Assembly (NCBI GenBank): GCA_007120095.1
Contig: SKOM01000114.1
Location: 1 to 13,662 of the forward strand
Direction: 5' to 3'
Source of the DNA: Candidatus Competibacteraceae bacterium
GTDB lineage: Bacteria; Pseudomonadota; Gammaproteobacteria; Competibacterales; Competibacteraceae
DNA: 13,662 nucleotides
Under the pieces are notes generated by a model. It was not told the origin of the DNA and searched no databases. It worked only from the letters and a program-made list of their open reading frames with translations. Positions 6,135 through 13,662 of this stretch are shown piece after piece (the first letter of the stretch is position 1; each line of letters opens with the position of its first letter). The translations under genes and the position numbers were made by a program.

Positions 6135-6914
6135 ATGGCGAGCGAACAATACTCGGCGTCTGACATTGTCACCCACCATCTTGAGCATTGGCGTGTCGGT
6201 GAAGGCATGTGGGCCGTAAACCTGGATACCATTTTTTTCTCCATGCTGTGCGGTGTTGTGATGGTTTTTCTCCTGTGGCTGGGCGCCCGCAAGGCTAGCT
6301 CAGGAGTACCCTCCAAGATGCAGAATTTCGTCGAGCTACTGATCGAGTTCGCCGATAACTCCGTAAAAGCTACGTTCCACGGCCCGCGTGATTTTATGGC
6401 ACCGCTGGCACTGACCATTTTCCTTTGGGTCTTGTTCTGGAATTTCCTCGATTTGGTGCCGATCGACTGGATACCTCTGCTGGCCAAGACGGTTTTCGGT
6501 CTTGAATCGCTGAAAATCGTTCCCTCGGCGGATGTCAATGCGACCTTCGGTTTATCCATTTCCGTGTTGATGCTGATCATTTACTACGGTATCAAAGGCA
6601 AAGGAGTGCTTGGATTCGGCAAGGAGTTGATGACTCACCCATTTGGTGCTAACCCCTTATTGGTACCGTTTAACTTGATTCTCAATCTCGTGGAGATGAT
6701 TGCAAAGCCCATTTCGCTGGCCATGCGACTCTTCGGTAATCTGTTTGCAGCAGAACTGATCTTCATCCTGATCTCCCTGTTGCCGTTCTGGATTCTTTGG
6801 GCGCCCGATATTGTCTGGGCGTTGTTCCACCTGTTGGTCGTACCACTACAGGCATTCCTGTTCATGACGTTGACGATAATCTACATCAGTCTAGCGTATG
6901 AAGATCAGCACTGA
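6135..6914 (+). CDS. atpB: F1Fo ATP synthase subunit a
   Basis: Subunit a (259 residues) forms the two proton half-channels of Fo next to the c-ring in the inner membrane. The functional residues are present: Arg198 in MRLFGN (E. coli Arg210), Glu207 (Glu219), His232 (His245) and Gln239 (Gln252) in LQAFLFMTLTIIY. The residue before Glu207 is Ala where E. coli has Gly218. About five to six membrane helices are visible. The start at MASEQYSASDIV is chosen because it matches the family N-terminus; the frame is open a further 36 bases upstream but that would overlap atpI. The Shine-Dalgarno is weak, so coupling to atpI translation is likely given the 10-base gap. Confidence 0.98.
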   Translation: MASEQYSASDIVTHHLEHWRVGEGMWAVNLDTIFFSMLCGVVMVFLLWLGARKASSGVPSKMQNFVELLIEFADNSVKATFHGPRDFMAPLALTIFLWVLFWNFLDLVPIDWIPLLAKTVFGLESLKIVPSADVNATFGLSISVLMLIIYYGIKGKGVLGFGKELMTHPFGANPLLVPFNLILNLVEMIAKPISLAMRLFGNLFAAELIFILISLLPFWILWAPDIVWALFHLLVVPLQAFLFMTLTIIYISLAYEDQH

Positions 6915-6947
6915 TCGCTGTAACTAACGACTTTTCAATAAACCTGT

Positions 6948-6972
6948 CATTTTTACTTTGGAGGCATTTGCT
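6948..6972 (+). promoter_or_regulatory. Strong ribosome binding site of atpE with T-rich enhancer-like tract
   Basis: The bases ahead of atpE read CATTTTTACTTT directly before GGAGG, 8 bases from the ATG. This is the best Shine-Dalgarno in the operon; other atp genes here have GAGG at 7-11 bases, or weaker sites. In E. coli a U-rich enhancer upstream of atpE drives extra synthesis of subunit c, and this layout suggests the same strategy. That is inference by analogy. Confidence 0.55.
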
Positions 6973-7236
6973 ATGGAGTCTATCGCCCTGGTTCAGGCTA
7001 ACACCGCTATCGCGGTGGGTTTAATTTTCGCCTTTGCTGCTCTGGGTACGGGTATCGGTTTTGCGATGTTGGGGGGCAAATTCTTAGAGGCTGCTGCCCG
7101 CCAGCCAGAAATTGCTAATATGCTGCAAGTTCGTATGTTTATTATCGCTGGTTTGCTGGATGCGTTGTCCATCATCGGTGTTGCCTTCGCCGCGCTGTTG
7201 ATGTTTGCCAACCCGCTGCTAGGGCCGTTGGGGTAA
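6973..7236 (+). CDS. atpE: F1Fo ATP synthase subunit c
   Basis: Subunit c (87 residues) is the hairpin protein that oligomerises into the rotating c-ring. The polar loop A-A-R-Q-P-E sits at 41-46, and the ion carrier is Asp63 in GLLDALS, equivalent to E. coli Asp61. The carrier is Asp, and the Gln and Glu-Ser ligands seen in sodium-binding c subunits are absent, so proton coupling is expected. E. coli Pro64 is replaced by Ser66. The frame is open from a TTG at 6958, but ATG 6973 is chosen because GGAGG (6960-6964) lies 8 bases before it and the N-terminus then fits the family. The site is preceded by a T-rich tract, consistent with strong translation needed for about ten copies per enzyme. 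Confidence 0.98.
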   Translation: MESIALVQANTAIAVGLIFAFAALGTGIGFAMLGGKFLEAAARQPEIANMLQVRMFIIAGLLDALSIIGVAFAALLMFANPLLGPLG

Positions 7237-7295
7237 GCGCTGTTTGATCCTCTCACCCCGCTTTGTAAACTGGAACCAATGACCGAGGTTTCGCT

Positions 7296-7769
7296 GTGGA
7301 AATAAGCCCCCTTACCCTGATCGCGCAGGGTGCCGGATTTTTTGCTTTCATTTACGCGACGATGAAACTGGTGTGGCCGCCTCTAACTCAAGCCATGGCG
7401 GAGCGTGAGCAGCGTATCTCCGAAGGTCTCGCTGTCGCTGAACGCAGCGCCCATGAGAAGGAACTCGCCAAGAGCAAAGCTGTTGAGACGATCCGCGAAG
7501 CCAGACAACAATCACAAGACATCATCCGTCAAGCCGAGAAACGTGCTGCCGAAATTGTCGAACAAGCTAAACAGCAAGGTCGTCAAGAGGGCGAGCGGCA
7601 ATTGACTGCTGCACGCTCAGAAATCGAACAGGAGGTCAACCGGGCTCGCGCACAACTGCGTGCACAAGTTGCTGACCTCGCTGTTGCCGGTGCGGCTAAT
7701 ATTCTCAAACGCGAGATTGATTCCGACGCTCACCAGCAAATGATTGATGAGCTGGTCAAGCAAATCTGA
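7296..7769 (+). CDS. atpF: F1Fo ATP synthase subunit b
   Basis: Subunit b (157 residues; E. coli 156) is the peripheral stalk that dimerises and ties F1 to Fo. A single N-terminal membrane helix (about 4-26) ends in KLVWPPL, matching E. coli KYVWPPL. It is followed by a long charged, Ala/Glu/Gln-rich coiled coil (about 35-130) and the delta-binding C-terminus AVAGAANILKREID. The start is GTG: GAGG at 7285-7288 lies 7 bases before it, and a nearby ATG at 7279 is out of frame. A weaker start codon than that of atpE fits the need for only two copies. It follows atpE by 59 bases and precedes atpH by 12. Confidence 0.97.
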   Translation: MEISPLTLIAQGAGFFAFIYATMKLVWPPLTQAMAEREQRISEGLAVAERSAHEKELAKSKAVETIREARQQSQDIIRQAEKRAAEIVEQAKQQGRQEGERQLTAARSEIEQEVNRARAQLRAQVADLAVAGAANILKREIDSDAHQQMIDELVKQI

Positions 7770-7781
7770 CAAGGAGTCGCA

Positions 7782-8315
7782 ATGGCTGATTTGACAACTA
7801 TCGCCCGACCTTATGCTCGGGCCATCTTCGACCTGGCTCGCCCCGATGACCGCGCTGGCTGGTCAGAGATGTTGGCGCTACTAGCCGCAGTCGTTACCGA
7901 TGCAAAACTGTGTGAGGTATTAGTCGATCCCGCGTTAAGTCGTTCTCAGAAAGCCGAAATTGTCCTGGATATCTGCGGTGACAGGCTATCGGCCGAGGCA
8001 TCCAACGTGGTTCGGCTGCTGGCTGATAACAAACGGCTTGAAGCGTTTCCGGAAATTGCTGAAGTCTACGAAACACTGCGGGCGGAAGCGGAAAAAACGC
8101 TGGTGGCGGATCTGATCTCGGCTTTTGAAATCAGCAAACAACAGCGTAAGCAGATCGCTACTGCTCTGAGTAACCGCTTAAAGCGCAAAGTGGAACTTAA
8201 TTGCCAAGTAGACGAATCGCTGTTAGGCGGCACCATCATCCGGGCCGGTGATCTGGTCATCGATGGGTCGGCCCGCAGTCACTTAAATAGGCTTGCCGTC
8301 AACCTGCGCCTGTGA
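7782..8315 (+). CDS. atpH: F1Fo ATP synthase subunit delta
   Basis: Subunit delta (177 residues, same as E. coli) sits on top of F1 and joins the alpha subunits to the b stalk. The N-terminal helical domain opens with TTIARPYARAIFDLA, the typical family start. The C-terminal part carries LLGGTIIRAGDLVIDGSARSHLNRL as separate recognisable pieces (LLGG, R-A-G-D, V-I-D-G-S). AAGGAG (7771-7776) lies 5 bases before the ATG, a good ribosome binding site. It lies 12 bases after atpF and 21 bases before atpA. Confidence 0.98.
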   Translation: MADLTTIARPYARAIFDLARPDDRAGWSEMLALLAAVVTDAKLCEVLVDPALSRSQKAEIVLDICGDRLSAEASNVVRLLADNKRLEAFPEIAEVYETLRAEAEKTLVADLISAFEISKQQRKQIATALSNRLKRKVELNCQVDESLLGGTIIRAGDLVIDGSARSHLNRLAVNLRL

Positions 8316-8336
8316 GCCAATGAGGTAATAGAATCC

Positions 8337-9878
8337 ATGCAACTCAACCCATCCGAAATCAGTGATCTGATCCGCCAGCGCATCGAAAACTTCGAGGCGG
8401 TCTCGGAAGCACGCACCGAAGGTACCATCGTTAGTCTGACCGACGGCATCGTCCGTATCCATGGTCTGCAAGACGTGATGTACAGTGAAATGATCGAATT
8501 CCCCGGCAATAGCTTCGGTATAGCGCTCAACCTAGAACGAGACTCCGTCGGTGCCGTGGTGCTTGGCCCCTATGAACATCTCACCGAAGGCGACAAGGTG
8601 CAATGTACCGGGCGGATTTTAGAAGTGCCCGTCGGCGAAGCCCTGCTGGGCCGGGTCGTCAATTCTTTGGGGCAGCCCATCGACGGCCGTGGGCCAATTG
8701 ATACCAGCATGACCTCGGCTATTGAAAAAGTTGCTCCCGGTGTTATTGAACGTCAATCAGTCAGCCAGCCTGTGCAGACCGGTATCAAGTCAATTGACGC
8801 CATGACACCTGTTGGACGCGGGCAACGCGAATTGATTATCGGCGACCGTCAGACGGGTAAAACGGCCGTCGCTATTGACACCATTATTAACCAAAAGGGC
8901 AAGGATCTCACCTGTGTTTATGTCGCGATCGGGCAAAAGAATTCCTCAATTGCCGGTGTCGTACGCAAGCTCGAAGAATTTGGCGCGATGGACTACACCA
9001 TCGTGGTCGCTGCCGGTGCTTCTGATCCTGCCGCCATGCAATACATCGCACCCTATGCGGGTTGCGCCATGGGTGAATTCTTCCGTGACCGCGGCCAGGA
9101 TGCGCTGATTATTTACGATGATCTCAGCAAACAGGCGGTGGCCTATCGGCAGATTTCCCTGTTGCTGCGCCGTCCGCCGGGTCGGGAAGCCTATCCGGGG
9201 GATGTGTTTTACTTGCACTCGCGCTTATTGGAACGAGCTTCGCGCATCAATGCGGCTGAAGTTGAACGCTTGACCAATGGGGAAGTGAAGGGTAAGACCG
9301 GATCGTTAACCGCGCTACCGATTATTGAAACTCAAGCTGGTGACGTGTCGGCCTTCGTCCCGACCAATGTGATTTCAATCACTGACGGGCAGATTTTCCT
9401 GGAAACCGATCTGTTCAATGCCGGCATTCGTCCGGCCATGAATGCCGGGGTTTCCGTGTCGCGGGTGGGTGGTGCAGCGCAGTTGCCTATCATGAAAAAA
9501 CTCTCCGGCGGTATCCGTATCTCCCTGGCGCAGTACCGTGAGCTTGCAGCATTCTCGCAGTTTGCCTCCGACCTGGACGAAGCCACTCGGCGTCAGCTCG
9601 AGCGCGGTAAGCGTGTCACCGAGCTGATGAAACAAAAACAGTATGTGCCATTGAGCGTAGCGGAAATGGCCTTATCGCTGTATGCCGTTGACCGAGGCTA
9701 TATGGACGATATTGACGTTGAACGCATCGTATTGTTTGAAGAAGCTTTGCATAAATTTATGCGCGAAAAGCATCAAGAGTTTATGACCAATGTCAGTGAG
9801 TCAGGTGATTGGAATAACGAGATTGAAGCGACCTTTAAACAAGCGATCGAAACCTTTAAAGCCGATCACAACTGGTAA
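8337..9878 (+). CDS. atpA: F1Fo ATP synthase subunit alpha
   Basis: Subunit alpha (513 residues, identical in length to E. coli) alternates with beta in the F1 hexamer and binds non-catalytic nucleotide. An N-terminal beta barrel (to about 95) is followed by the Walker A motif GDRQTGKT at 169-176 and the Walker B stretch ALIIYDDLS (256-264). The arginine finger is Arg376 in VSRVGGAAQ, the same number as in E. coli, and a helical C-terminal domain follows. No insertions or deletions of note are visible. GAGG (8322-8325) is 11 bases from the ATG, a long spacing. It is followed by atpG after 11 bases. Confidence 0.99.
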   Translation: MQLNPSEISDLIRQRIENFEAVSEARTEGTIVSLTDGIVRIHGLQDVMYSEMIEFPGNSFGIALNLERDSVGAVVLGPYEHLTEGDKVQCTGRILEVPVGEALLGRVVNSLGQPIDGRGPIDTSMTSAIEKVAPGVIERQSVSQPVQTGIKSIDAMTPVGRGQRELIIGDRQTGKTAVAIDTIINQKGKDLTCVYVAIGQKNSSIAGVVRKLEEFGAMDYTIVVAAGASDPAAMQYIAPYAGCAMGEFFRDRGQDALIIYDDLSKQAVAYRQISLLLRRPPGREAYPGDVFYLHSRLLERASRINAAEVERLTNGEVKGKTGSLTALPIIETQAGDVSAFVPTNVISITDGQIFLETDLFNAGIRPAMNAGVSVSRVGGAAQLPIMKKLSGGIRISLAQYRELAAFSQFASDLDEATRRQLERGKRVTELMKQKQYVPLSVAEMALSLYAVDRGYMDDIDVERIVLFEEALHKFMREKHQEFMTNVSESGDWNNEIEATFKQAIETFKADHNW

Positions 9879-9889
9879 TTGGGGGAATC

Positions 9890-10762
9890 ATGGCTGTCGG
9901 TAAAGAGATTCGTACCCAGATCAAGAGTGTTGGTAACACACAAAAGATCACCAAGGCCATGGAAATGGTTGCGGCCAGTAAACTGCGCAAAACACAAGAG
10001 CGCATGGCGGCGGCTCGTCCCTATGCCAATAAAGTTCGCAATGTCATCGCCCACCTCTACTATGCGAATACTGAGTATCAGCATCCGTTTCTGGAGCAGC
10101 GCGAAGTCAAGCGGGTCGGTTATATCGTGATCTCGACTGATCGCGGCCTGTGTGGGGGCTTGAACACCAATATGTTTCGAGCCTTGACGCTGGATATACG
10201 TCAACAGCGTGAGACCGGTCGTGAACTGGATTTCTGTGTGATCGGCAATAAAGCATTGAGCTTTTTTAAGCGTATGGGGGGTAATGTACTGTCCCAGACC
10301 AGCCATCTTGGTGATACGCCGAGCTTTGATGATTTGATCACGCCCGTGCAGGTCATGATCCGGGAGTATGAACAAGGTCAAATTGACCAATTATTTTTGG
10401 TATACAATGAGCTGGTTAACACCATGACTCAGCGACCCACAATACAACAGTTATTGCCGGTCTCGCCCCGGGAAGATACCCAACAGGACATGCCGAAGAA
10501 AGACTCTTGGGACTACATCTACGAACCGAATGCCAAGCAGGTTCTCGATCTTCTGCTCGAGCGCTATGTCGAGGCGTGTGTGTACCGGGCGGTGGTTGAA
10601 AATGTTGCTTGTGAAATGGCAGCGCGGATGCTGGCCATGAAGAGTGCCTCGGATAATGCAGGCACAATCATCGACGACCTGCAACTGGTCTACAACAAGG
10701 CCCGTCAGGCAGCAATTACCCAGGAGCTCTCCGAGATCGTAGGGGGCGCGGCCGCCGTTTGA
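9890..10762 (+). CDS. atpG: F1Fo ATP synthase subunit gamma
   Basis: Subunit gamma (290 residues; E. coli 287) is the central rotor shaft inside the alpha-beta hexamer. The N-terminal helix KEIRTQIKSVGNTQKITKAM with MVAASKLRK is the hallmark of the family. The Rossmann-like middle includes ISTDRGLCGGLN, and the C-terminal helix contains MLAMKSASDNAG and YNKARQAAITQELSEIVGG, both strongly conserved and contacting the catalytic sites. A purine-rich GGGGGAA (9881-9887) lies directly before the ATG at unusually short spacing. The gene follows atpA by 11 bases. Confidence 0.99.
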   Translation: MAVGKEIRTQIKSVGNTQKITKAMEMVAASKLRKTQERMAAARPYANKVRNVIAHLYYANTEYQHPFLEQREVKRVGYIVISTDRGLCGGLNTNMFRALTLDIRQQRETGRELDFCVIGNKALSFFKRMGGNVLSQTSHLGDTPSFDDLITPVQVMIREYEQGQIDQLFLVYNELVNTMTQRPTIQQLLPVSPREDTQQDMPKKDSWDYIYEPNAKQVLDLLLERYVEACVYRAVVENVACEMAARMLAMKSASDNAGTIIDDLQLVYNKARQAAITQELSEIVGGAAAV

Positions 10763-10805
10763 GCGTGCGCTGCAGTCGGCTATCAGTGATGAGGATTCGA
10801 ATATA

Positions 10806-12182
10806 ATGAGTGCTGGAAAAATCGTACAAATCATCGGCGCCGTGATCGATGTGGAGTTTGCCCGTGAGGCTGTGCCTAAGGTCTATGAGGCATTACGGGT
10901 GGAAGAAGCTGAACTGACGCTGGAAGTCCAGCAGCAGCTCGGCGATGGCGTGGTGCGTACCATTGCCATGGGATCTTCCGATGGCGTGAAACGTGGCATG
11001 GCCGTCAGCAACACAGGTCGGCCTATCTCTGTACCCGTCGGTACCGGAACGCTCGGCCGGATTATGAATGTGCTGGGGGAGCCTATCGATCACCAAGGTG
11101 ATGTGGTCACCGATGAAACCTGGGCGATTCACCGTAAAGCCCCCAGTTTTGAGGATCAGTCCGGCGCGACCGAACTGCTAGAGACCGGCATTAAGGTGAT
11201 TGATTTGCTATGCCCCTTTGCTAAGGGCGGTAAAGTGGGTCTGTTCGGCGGTGCCGGTGTGGGTAAAACCGTCAATATGATGGAACTGATCCGTAATATC
11301 GCCACCGAGCATTCCGGTTACTCGGTGTTTGCTGGTGTGGGGGAGCGTACCCGCGAGGGCAATGACTTCTACCACGAAATGAAAGATTCCAACGTACTCG
11401 ATAAAGTGGCTTTGGTGTACGGTCAGATGAACGAGCCGCCGGGCAACCGCCTGCGGGTGGCCTTGACCGGTCTGACCATATCGGAGTTCTTCCGGGAAGA
11501 AGGCCGAGACGTGCTGCTGTTTATCGATAATATCTACCGCTATACCTTGGCCGGTACCGAGGTTTCGGCACTGCTGGGTCGGATGCCCTCTGCGGTGGGC
11601 TATCAGCCGACTCTGGCTGAAGAAATGGGCATTTTGCAGGAACGGATTACCTCCACCAAAACCGGCTCCATCACCTCGATTCAGGCGGTGTATGTGCCGG
11701 CTGACGATTTGACCGACCCCTCGCCGGCGACTACATTTGCCCACCTCGACTCCACCGTGGTGTTGAGCCGGGATATCGCCTCCCTGGGGATTTATCCGGC
11801 GGTAGACCCACTGGATTCCACTTCGCGGCAGCTTGATCCCAATGTCATTGGTAACGAGCATTATGAGTGCGCCCGGGGGGTGCAATCGGTACTGCAGCGC
11901 TATAAAGAACTGCGGGATATCATCGCCATTCTCGGTATGGATGAGCTGTCTGACGACGATAAACTCGCTGTGGCACGCGCTCGTAAAATTCAGCGCTTCT
12001 TATCCCAGCCGTTTTTCGTTGCTGAAGTCTTTACCGGTTCGCCCGGCAAGTACGTCTCACTGAAAGACACGATCAAGGCTTTCCAGGGGATTCTCAACGG
12101 TGACTATGATCATCTTCCCGAACAGGCGTTCTATATGGTGGGTTCGATCGATGAGGCAGTGGAAAAGGCCGAAAATCTCTGA
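10806..12182 (+). CDS. atpD: F1Fo ATP synthase subunit beta
   Basis: Subunit beta (458 residues; E. coli 460) carries the catalytic ATP sites. The P-loop GGAGVGKT is at 148-155 (Lys154), and the catalytic Glu180 lies in GVGERTREG (E. coli Glu181). LLFIDNIYRYT is the Walker B region, and ATTFAHLDSTVVLSRDIASL is near-identical to E. coli. The DELSEED loop that contacts gamma and epsilon reads DELSDDD, a conservative acidic change. GAGG (10791-10794) is 11 bases from the ATG. It follows atpG by 43 bases and precedes atpC by 27. Confidence 0.99.
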   Translation: MSAGKIVQIIGAVIDVEFAREAVPKVYEALRVEEAELTLEVQQQLGDGVVRTIAMGSSDGVKRGMAVSNTGRPISVPVGTGTLGRIMNVLGEPIDHQGDVVTDETWAIHRKAPSFEDQSGATELLETGIKVIDLLCPFAKGGKVGLFGGAGVGKTVNMMELIRNIATEHSGYSVFAGVGERTREGNDFYHEMKDSNVLDKVALVYGQMNEPPGNRLRVALTGLTISEFFREEGRDVLLFIDNIYRYTLAGTEVSALLGRMPSAVGYQPTLAEEMGILQERITSTKTGSITSIQAVYVPADDLTDPSPATTFAHLDSTVVLSRDIASLGIYPAVDPLDSTSRQLDPNVIGNEHYECARGVQSVLQRYKELRDIIAILGMDELSDDDKLAVARARKIQRFLSQPFFVAEVFTGSPGKYVSLKDTIKAFQGILNGDYDHLPEQAFYMVGSIDEAVEKAENL

Positions 12183-12209
12183 ATGTCAGTGTAATCTGGA
12201 GAATACATT

Positions 12210-12644
12210 ATGGCCATGACCATGCATGTTGATATTGTCAGTGCTGAGAAGGAGGTCTTTTCCGGCACGGTGGAGTTTTTATTAGCGCCTGCCGAGCAAG
12301 GTGAAGTCGGTATTTTGCCTCGGCACAGCGAAATGTTGTGCATGTTAAGCCCTGGCCAGGTCATGGTGCGGCTGGTCGGCGGTGAAGAGCAATGGATTTA
12401 CGTTGCCGGTGGCATTCTTGAAGTGCAGCCGCATGTCGTTACCATCTTGTCTGACACGGCCGAACAAGCCTACGACTTGGACGAGGCGAAAATCATCGAA
12501 GCCAAACGCAAAGCTCAAGAGGCCATGGCGCAAAGAAGCAGCGAGTTTGACTATGCTCAGGCTCAAGCCGAATTATTAGAAGCTCTGGCGCAGTTGCGGG
12601 TTCTGGAAAAAATCCGTAAGACCAAAGGCAAACCGCAAGGCTAA
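12210..12644 (+). CDS. atpC: F1Fo ATP synthase subunit epsilon
   Basis: Subunit epsilon (144 residues; E. coli 139) binds the gamma shaft and can inhibit ATP hydrolysis through its C-terminal helices. The N-terminal beta sandwich (1-86) begins MAMTMHVDIVSAEKEVFSG, very close to E. coli, and includes GILEVQPHVVTILSDTA. The helical hairpin (about 90-138) has EAKRKAQEAM and YAQAQAELLEALAQLRVLE. The tail is a few residues longer and Lys-rich. GGAGAA (12198-12203) lies 6 bases before the chosen ATG; two further in-frame ATGs follow, but the first matches the family start. It is the last gene before a clear terminator. Confidence 0.98.
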   Translation: MAMTMHVDIVSAEKEVFSGTVEFLLAPAEQGEVGILPRHSEMLCMLSPGQVMVRLVGGEEQWIYVAGGILEVQPHVVTILSDTAEQAYDLDEAKIIEAKRKAQEAMAQRSSEFDYAQAQAELLEALAQLRVLEKIRKTKGKPQG

Positions 12645-12652
12645 TGCTCACC

Positions 12653-12676
12653 AACGGCCGCAAAGCGGCCGTTTTT
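12653..12676 (+). terminator. Intrinsic terminator of the atp operon
   Basis: A perfect 9-bp stem (AACGGCCGC, 12653-12661, with GCGGCCGTT, 12665-12673) closes a three-base AAA loop, and a run of five T (12672-12676) follows, partly in the stem. The stem is GC-rich with a correctly placed U tract, so a Rho-independent terminator is well supported. It begins 8 bases after the atpC stop and ends 15 bases before the glmU start. Confidence 0.9.
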
Positions 12677-12691
12677 CATCGTGATACTATC

Positions 12692-13662
12692 ATGGCTCTT
12701 GATATTGTCATTCTTGCCGCAGGCCAGGGCAAACGCATGGTTTCGGCACTGCCCAAGGTGCTACACCCGCTGGCTGGGCGACCGTTGCTGGCTCATGTGC
12801 TGGATACCGCCGCCGCCTTGGTGCCGCACCAGCGTATCGTGGTCTATGGCCACGGTGGCGAACAATTACTCACGACCTTTAGCGGCATTACTGACATCAC
12901 CTGGGTCAAACAAGCGCAGCAACTTGGCACCGGCCATGCGGTTGCGCAAGCTCTGCCGACACTGACACCGAACAGTCAGGTTCTGGTGCTCTACGGTGAT
13001 GTTCCGCTACTGAGCCGGGCAACCTTACACCGATTACTGTCCATTGCTGACTCTGACCGGCTGGTGTTATTAACGGCTGAACTGACTGACCCCAGTGGCT
13101 ACGGGCGCATCATCCGCGATGCTGAGGGTCAGGTCATCCGCATTGTGGAGCAGCGCGATGCCAGCGTTGCAGAACAGGCTGTAAGGGAGATCAACACCGG
13201 CATCATGCTGGCTCCGGCGTCACGGCTGCGTGATTGGTTGAGCCGTATCCAGGCTGACAATGCCCAAGGCGAATATTACCTGACCGATTGCGTAGCACTG
13301 GCGGTACAGGATGGTGTCCCCATCGACGCGCTGGTGACTGCTGACCCTAGCGAAATTTTAGGGGTTAATGACCGTCGCCAGTTGGCCACATTGGAAGGCC
13401 ACTACCAACAGCGTCAGGCCAATGCTCTCATGGAGGCAGGGGCGACTTTACTCGATCCCCAGCGTCTGGCCGTGCGCGGTGAGGTGCGGGTCGGTCGGGA
13501 TGTCATTATCGATGTCGGTGTAGTGCTGGAGGGTCAGGTGCAACTCGATGATGGAGTATCTATTGGTCCTTACAGTATTATTCGCAACAGCGTTATCGGG
13601 GCTGATTCCGTCATTGAGTCCCACAGCGTGATTGATGGTGCCCGTCTGGCCACGGGTACCCA
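12692..13662 (+). CDS. glmU: Bifunctional UDP-GlcNAc pyrophosphorylase / GlcN-1-P acetyltransferase (3' end outside window)
   Basis: GlmU acetylates glucosamine-1-phosphate and then uridylylates it to UDP-GlcNAc, the precursor of peptidoglycan and LPS, in the cytoplasm. The frame is open for 323 codons to the right edge, about 70% of a typical 456 residues. The uridyltransferase domain shows VILAAGQGKRM (nucleotide-binding loop), LPKVLHPLAG, QLGTGHA, the metal-binding Asp in YGDVPLL, GYGRI, EINTGI and NAQGEYYLTD. From about residue 250 the left-handed beta helix of the acetyltransferase domain begins (GRDVIIDVGVVLEG, IRNSVIGADSVI). The acetyltransferase active site is beyond the edge. The ATG aligns with the family start, but I see no Shine-Dalgarno in the 15 bases between it and the terminator. 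atpC-glmU adjacency is common in gammaproteobacteria. Confidence 0.97.
   Translation, partial: MALDIVILAAGQGKRMVSALPKVLHPLAGRPLLAHVLDTAAALVPHQRIVVYGHGGEQLLTTFSGITDITWVKQAQQLGTGHAVAQALPTLTPNSQVLVLYGDVPLLSRATLHRLLSIADSDRLVLLTAELTDPSGYGRIIRDAEGQVIRIVEQRDASVAEQAVREINTGIMLAPASRLRDWLSRIQADNAQGEYYLTDCVALAVQDGVPIDALVTADPSEILGVNDRRQLATLEGHYQQRQANALMEAGATLLDPQRLAVRGEVRVGRDVIIDVGVVLEGQVQLDDGVSIGPYSIIRNSVIGADSVIESHSVIDGARLATGT

Noticed and set aside
5714..6580. Minus-strand open frame of 288 codons spanning the tRNA-Lys/atpI spacer, atpI and part of atpB
   Set aside because: It runs antisense through two genes identified by conserved residues and operon position, and its translation is low-complexity polar sequence without domains.
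7225..7265. Short inverted repeats (GGGGT/ACCCC and AAGCG/CGCTT) between atpE and atpF
   Set aside because: The two pairs cannot nest in one hairpin, each is only 5 bp with a long loop, and no T run follows; not enough for a terminator or processing site.
11208..11885. Minus-strand open frame of 225 codons within atpD
   Set aside because: It is antisense to the most conserved part of the beta subunit; the His/Gly/Gln-rich translation is typical of a reverse-frame artefact.
12682..12690. TGATACTAT just before glmU, resembling an extended -10 element
   Set aside because: Transcription would start inside the glmU coding sequence, and no -35 element is present at the right distance.
1..13662. 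Search for CRISPR arrays, tandem repeats, intact insertion sequences, prophage, toxin-antitoxin or defence genes
   Set aside because: I saw no regularly spaced repeats, no complete transposase and no such domains; the window is filled by conserved housekeeping and envelope genes.

Overview
This window reads as ordinary gammaproteobacterial chromosome. The evidence is the gene order atpI-B-E-F-H-A-G-D-C followed by glmU, ATP synthase alpha and beta subunits that keep E. coli residue numbering almost exactly, and LPS (waaA) and peptidoglycan/LPS precursor (glmU) genes that imply a Gram-negative envelope. I cannot name the genus. The operon lies behind a tRNA-Lys gene rather than behind the gidAB/parAB genes often found upstream of it.

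Left part (1-4069), all read on the minus strand: a partial lipoprotein gene runs off the left edge (its start is at 97). Next comes a 281-base spacer that may hold the decayed remnant of a helix-turn-helix C-terminus on the plus strand. An EamA/DMT transporter, the Kdo transferase WaaA and a CBS-domain/DUF294 nucleotidyltransferase-like protein follow. The last three are closely packed in one direction (order of transcription CBS-DUF294, waaA, EamA) and could be one transcript.

Middle (4076-5700): a small exported class I cytochrome c gene is read rightward and diverges from the CBS gene. It converges, with an 8-base gap, on a leftward gene for a 2Fe-2S/FAD/NAD(P)H oxidoreductase. A tRNA-Lys(TTT) gene with a near-consensus sigma70-type promoter and a GC-rich discriminator follows on the plus strand.

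Right part (5768-12644): the complete nine-gene F1Fo ATP synthase operon. All subunits are intact and carry their key residues. The Fo genes are I, a, c and b; the F1 genes are delta, alpha, gamma, beta and epsilon. A strong intrinsic terminator follows atpC. glmU begins only 15 bases after it and is cut by the right window edge.

I found no CRISPR array, complete mobile element, phage gene, toxin-antitoxin pair or defence gene, and nothing that supports a new biological system. The points most worth a second look are the terminator abutting a glmU start that has no visible ribosome binding site, the tRNA-Lys/atp junction, the short CBS-DUF294 protein joined to waaA, and the HTH-like remnant near the left edge.
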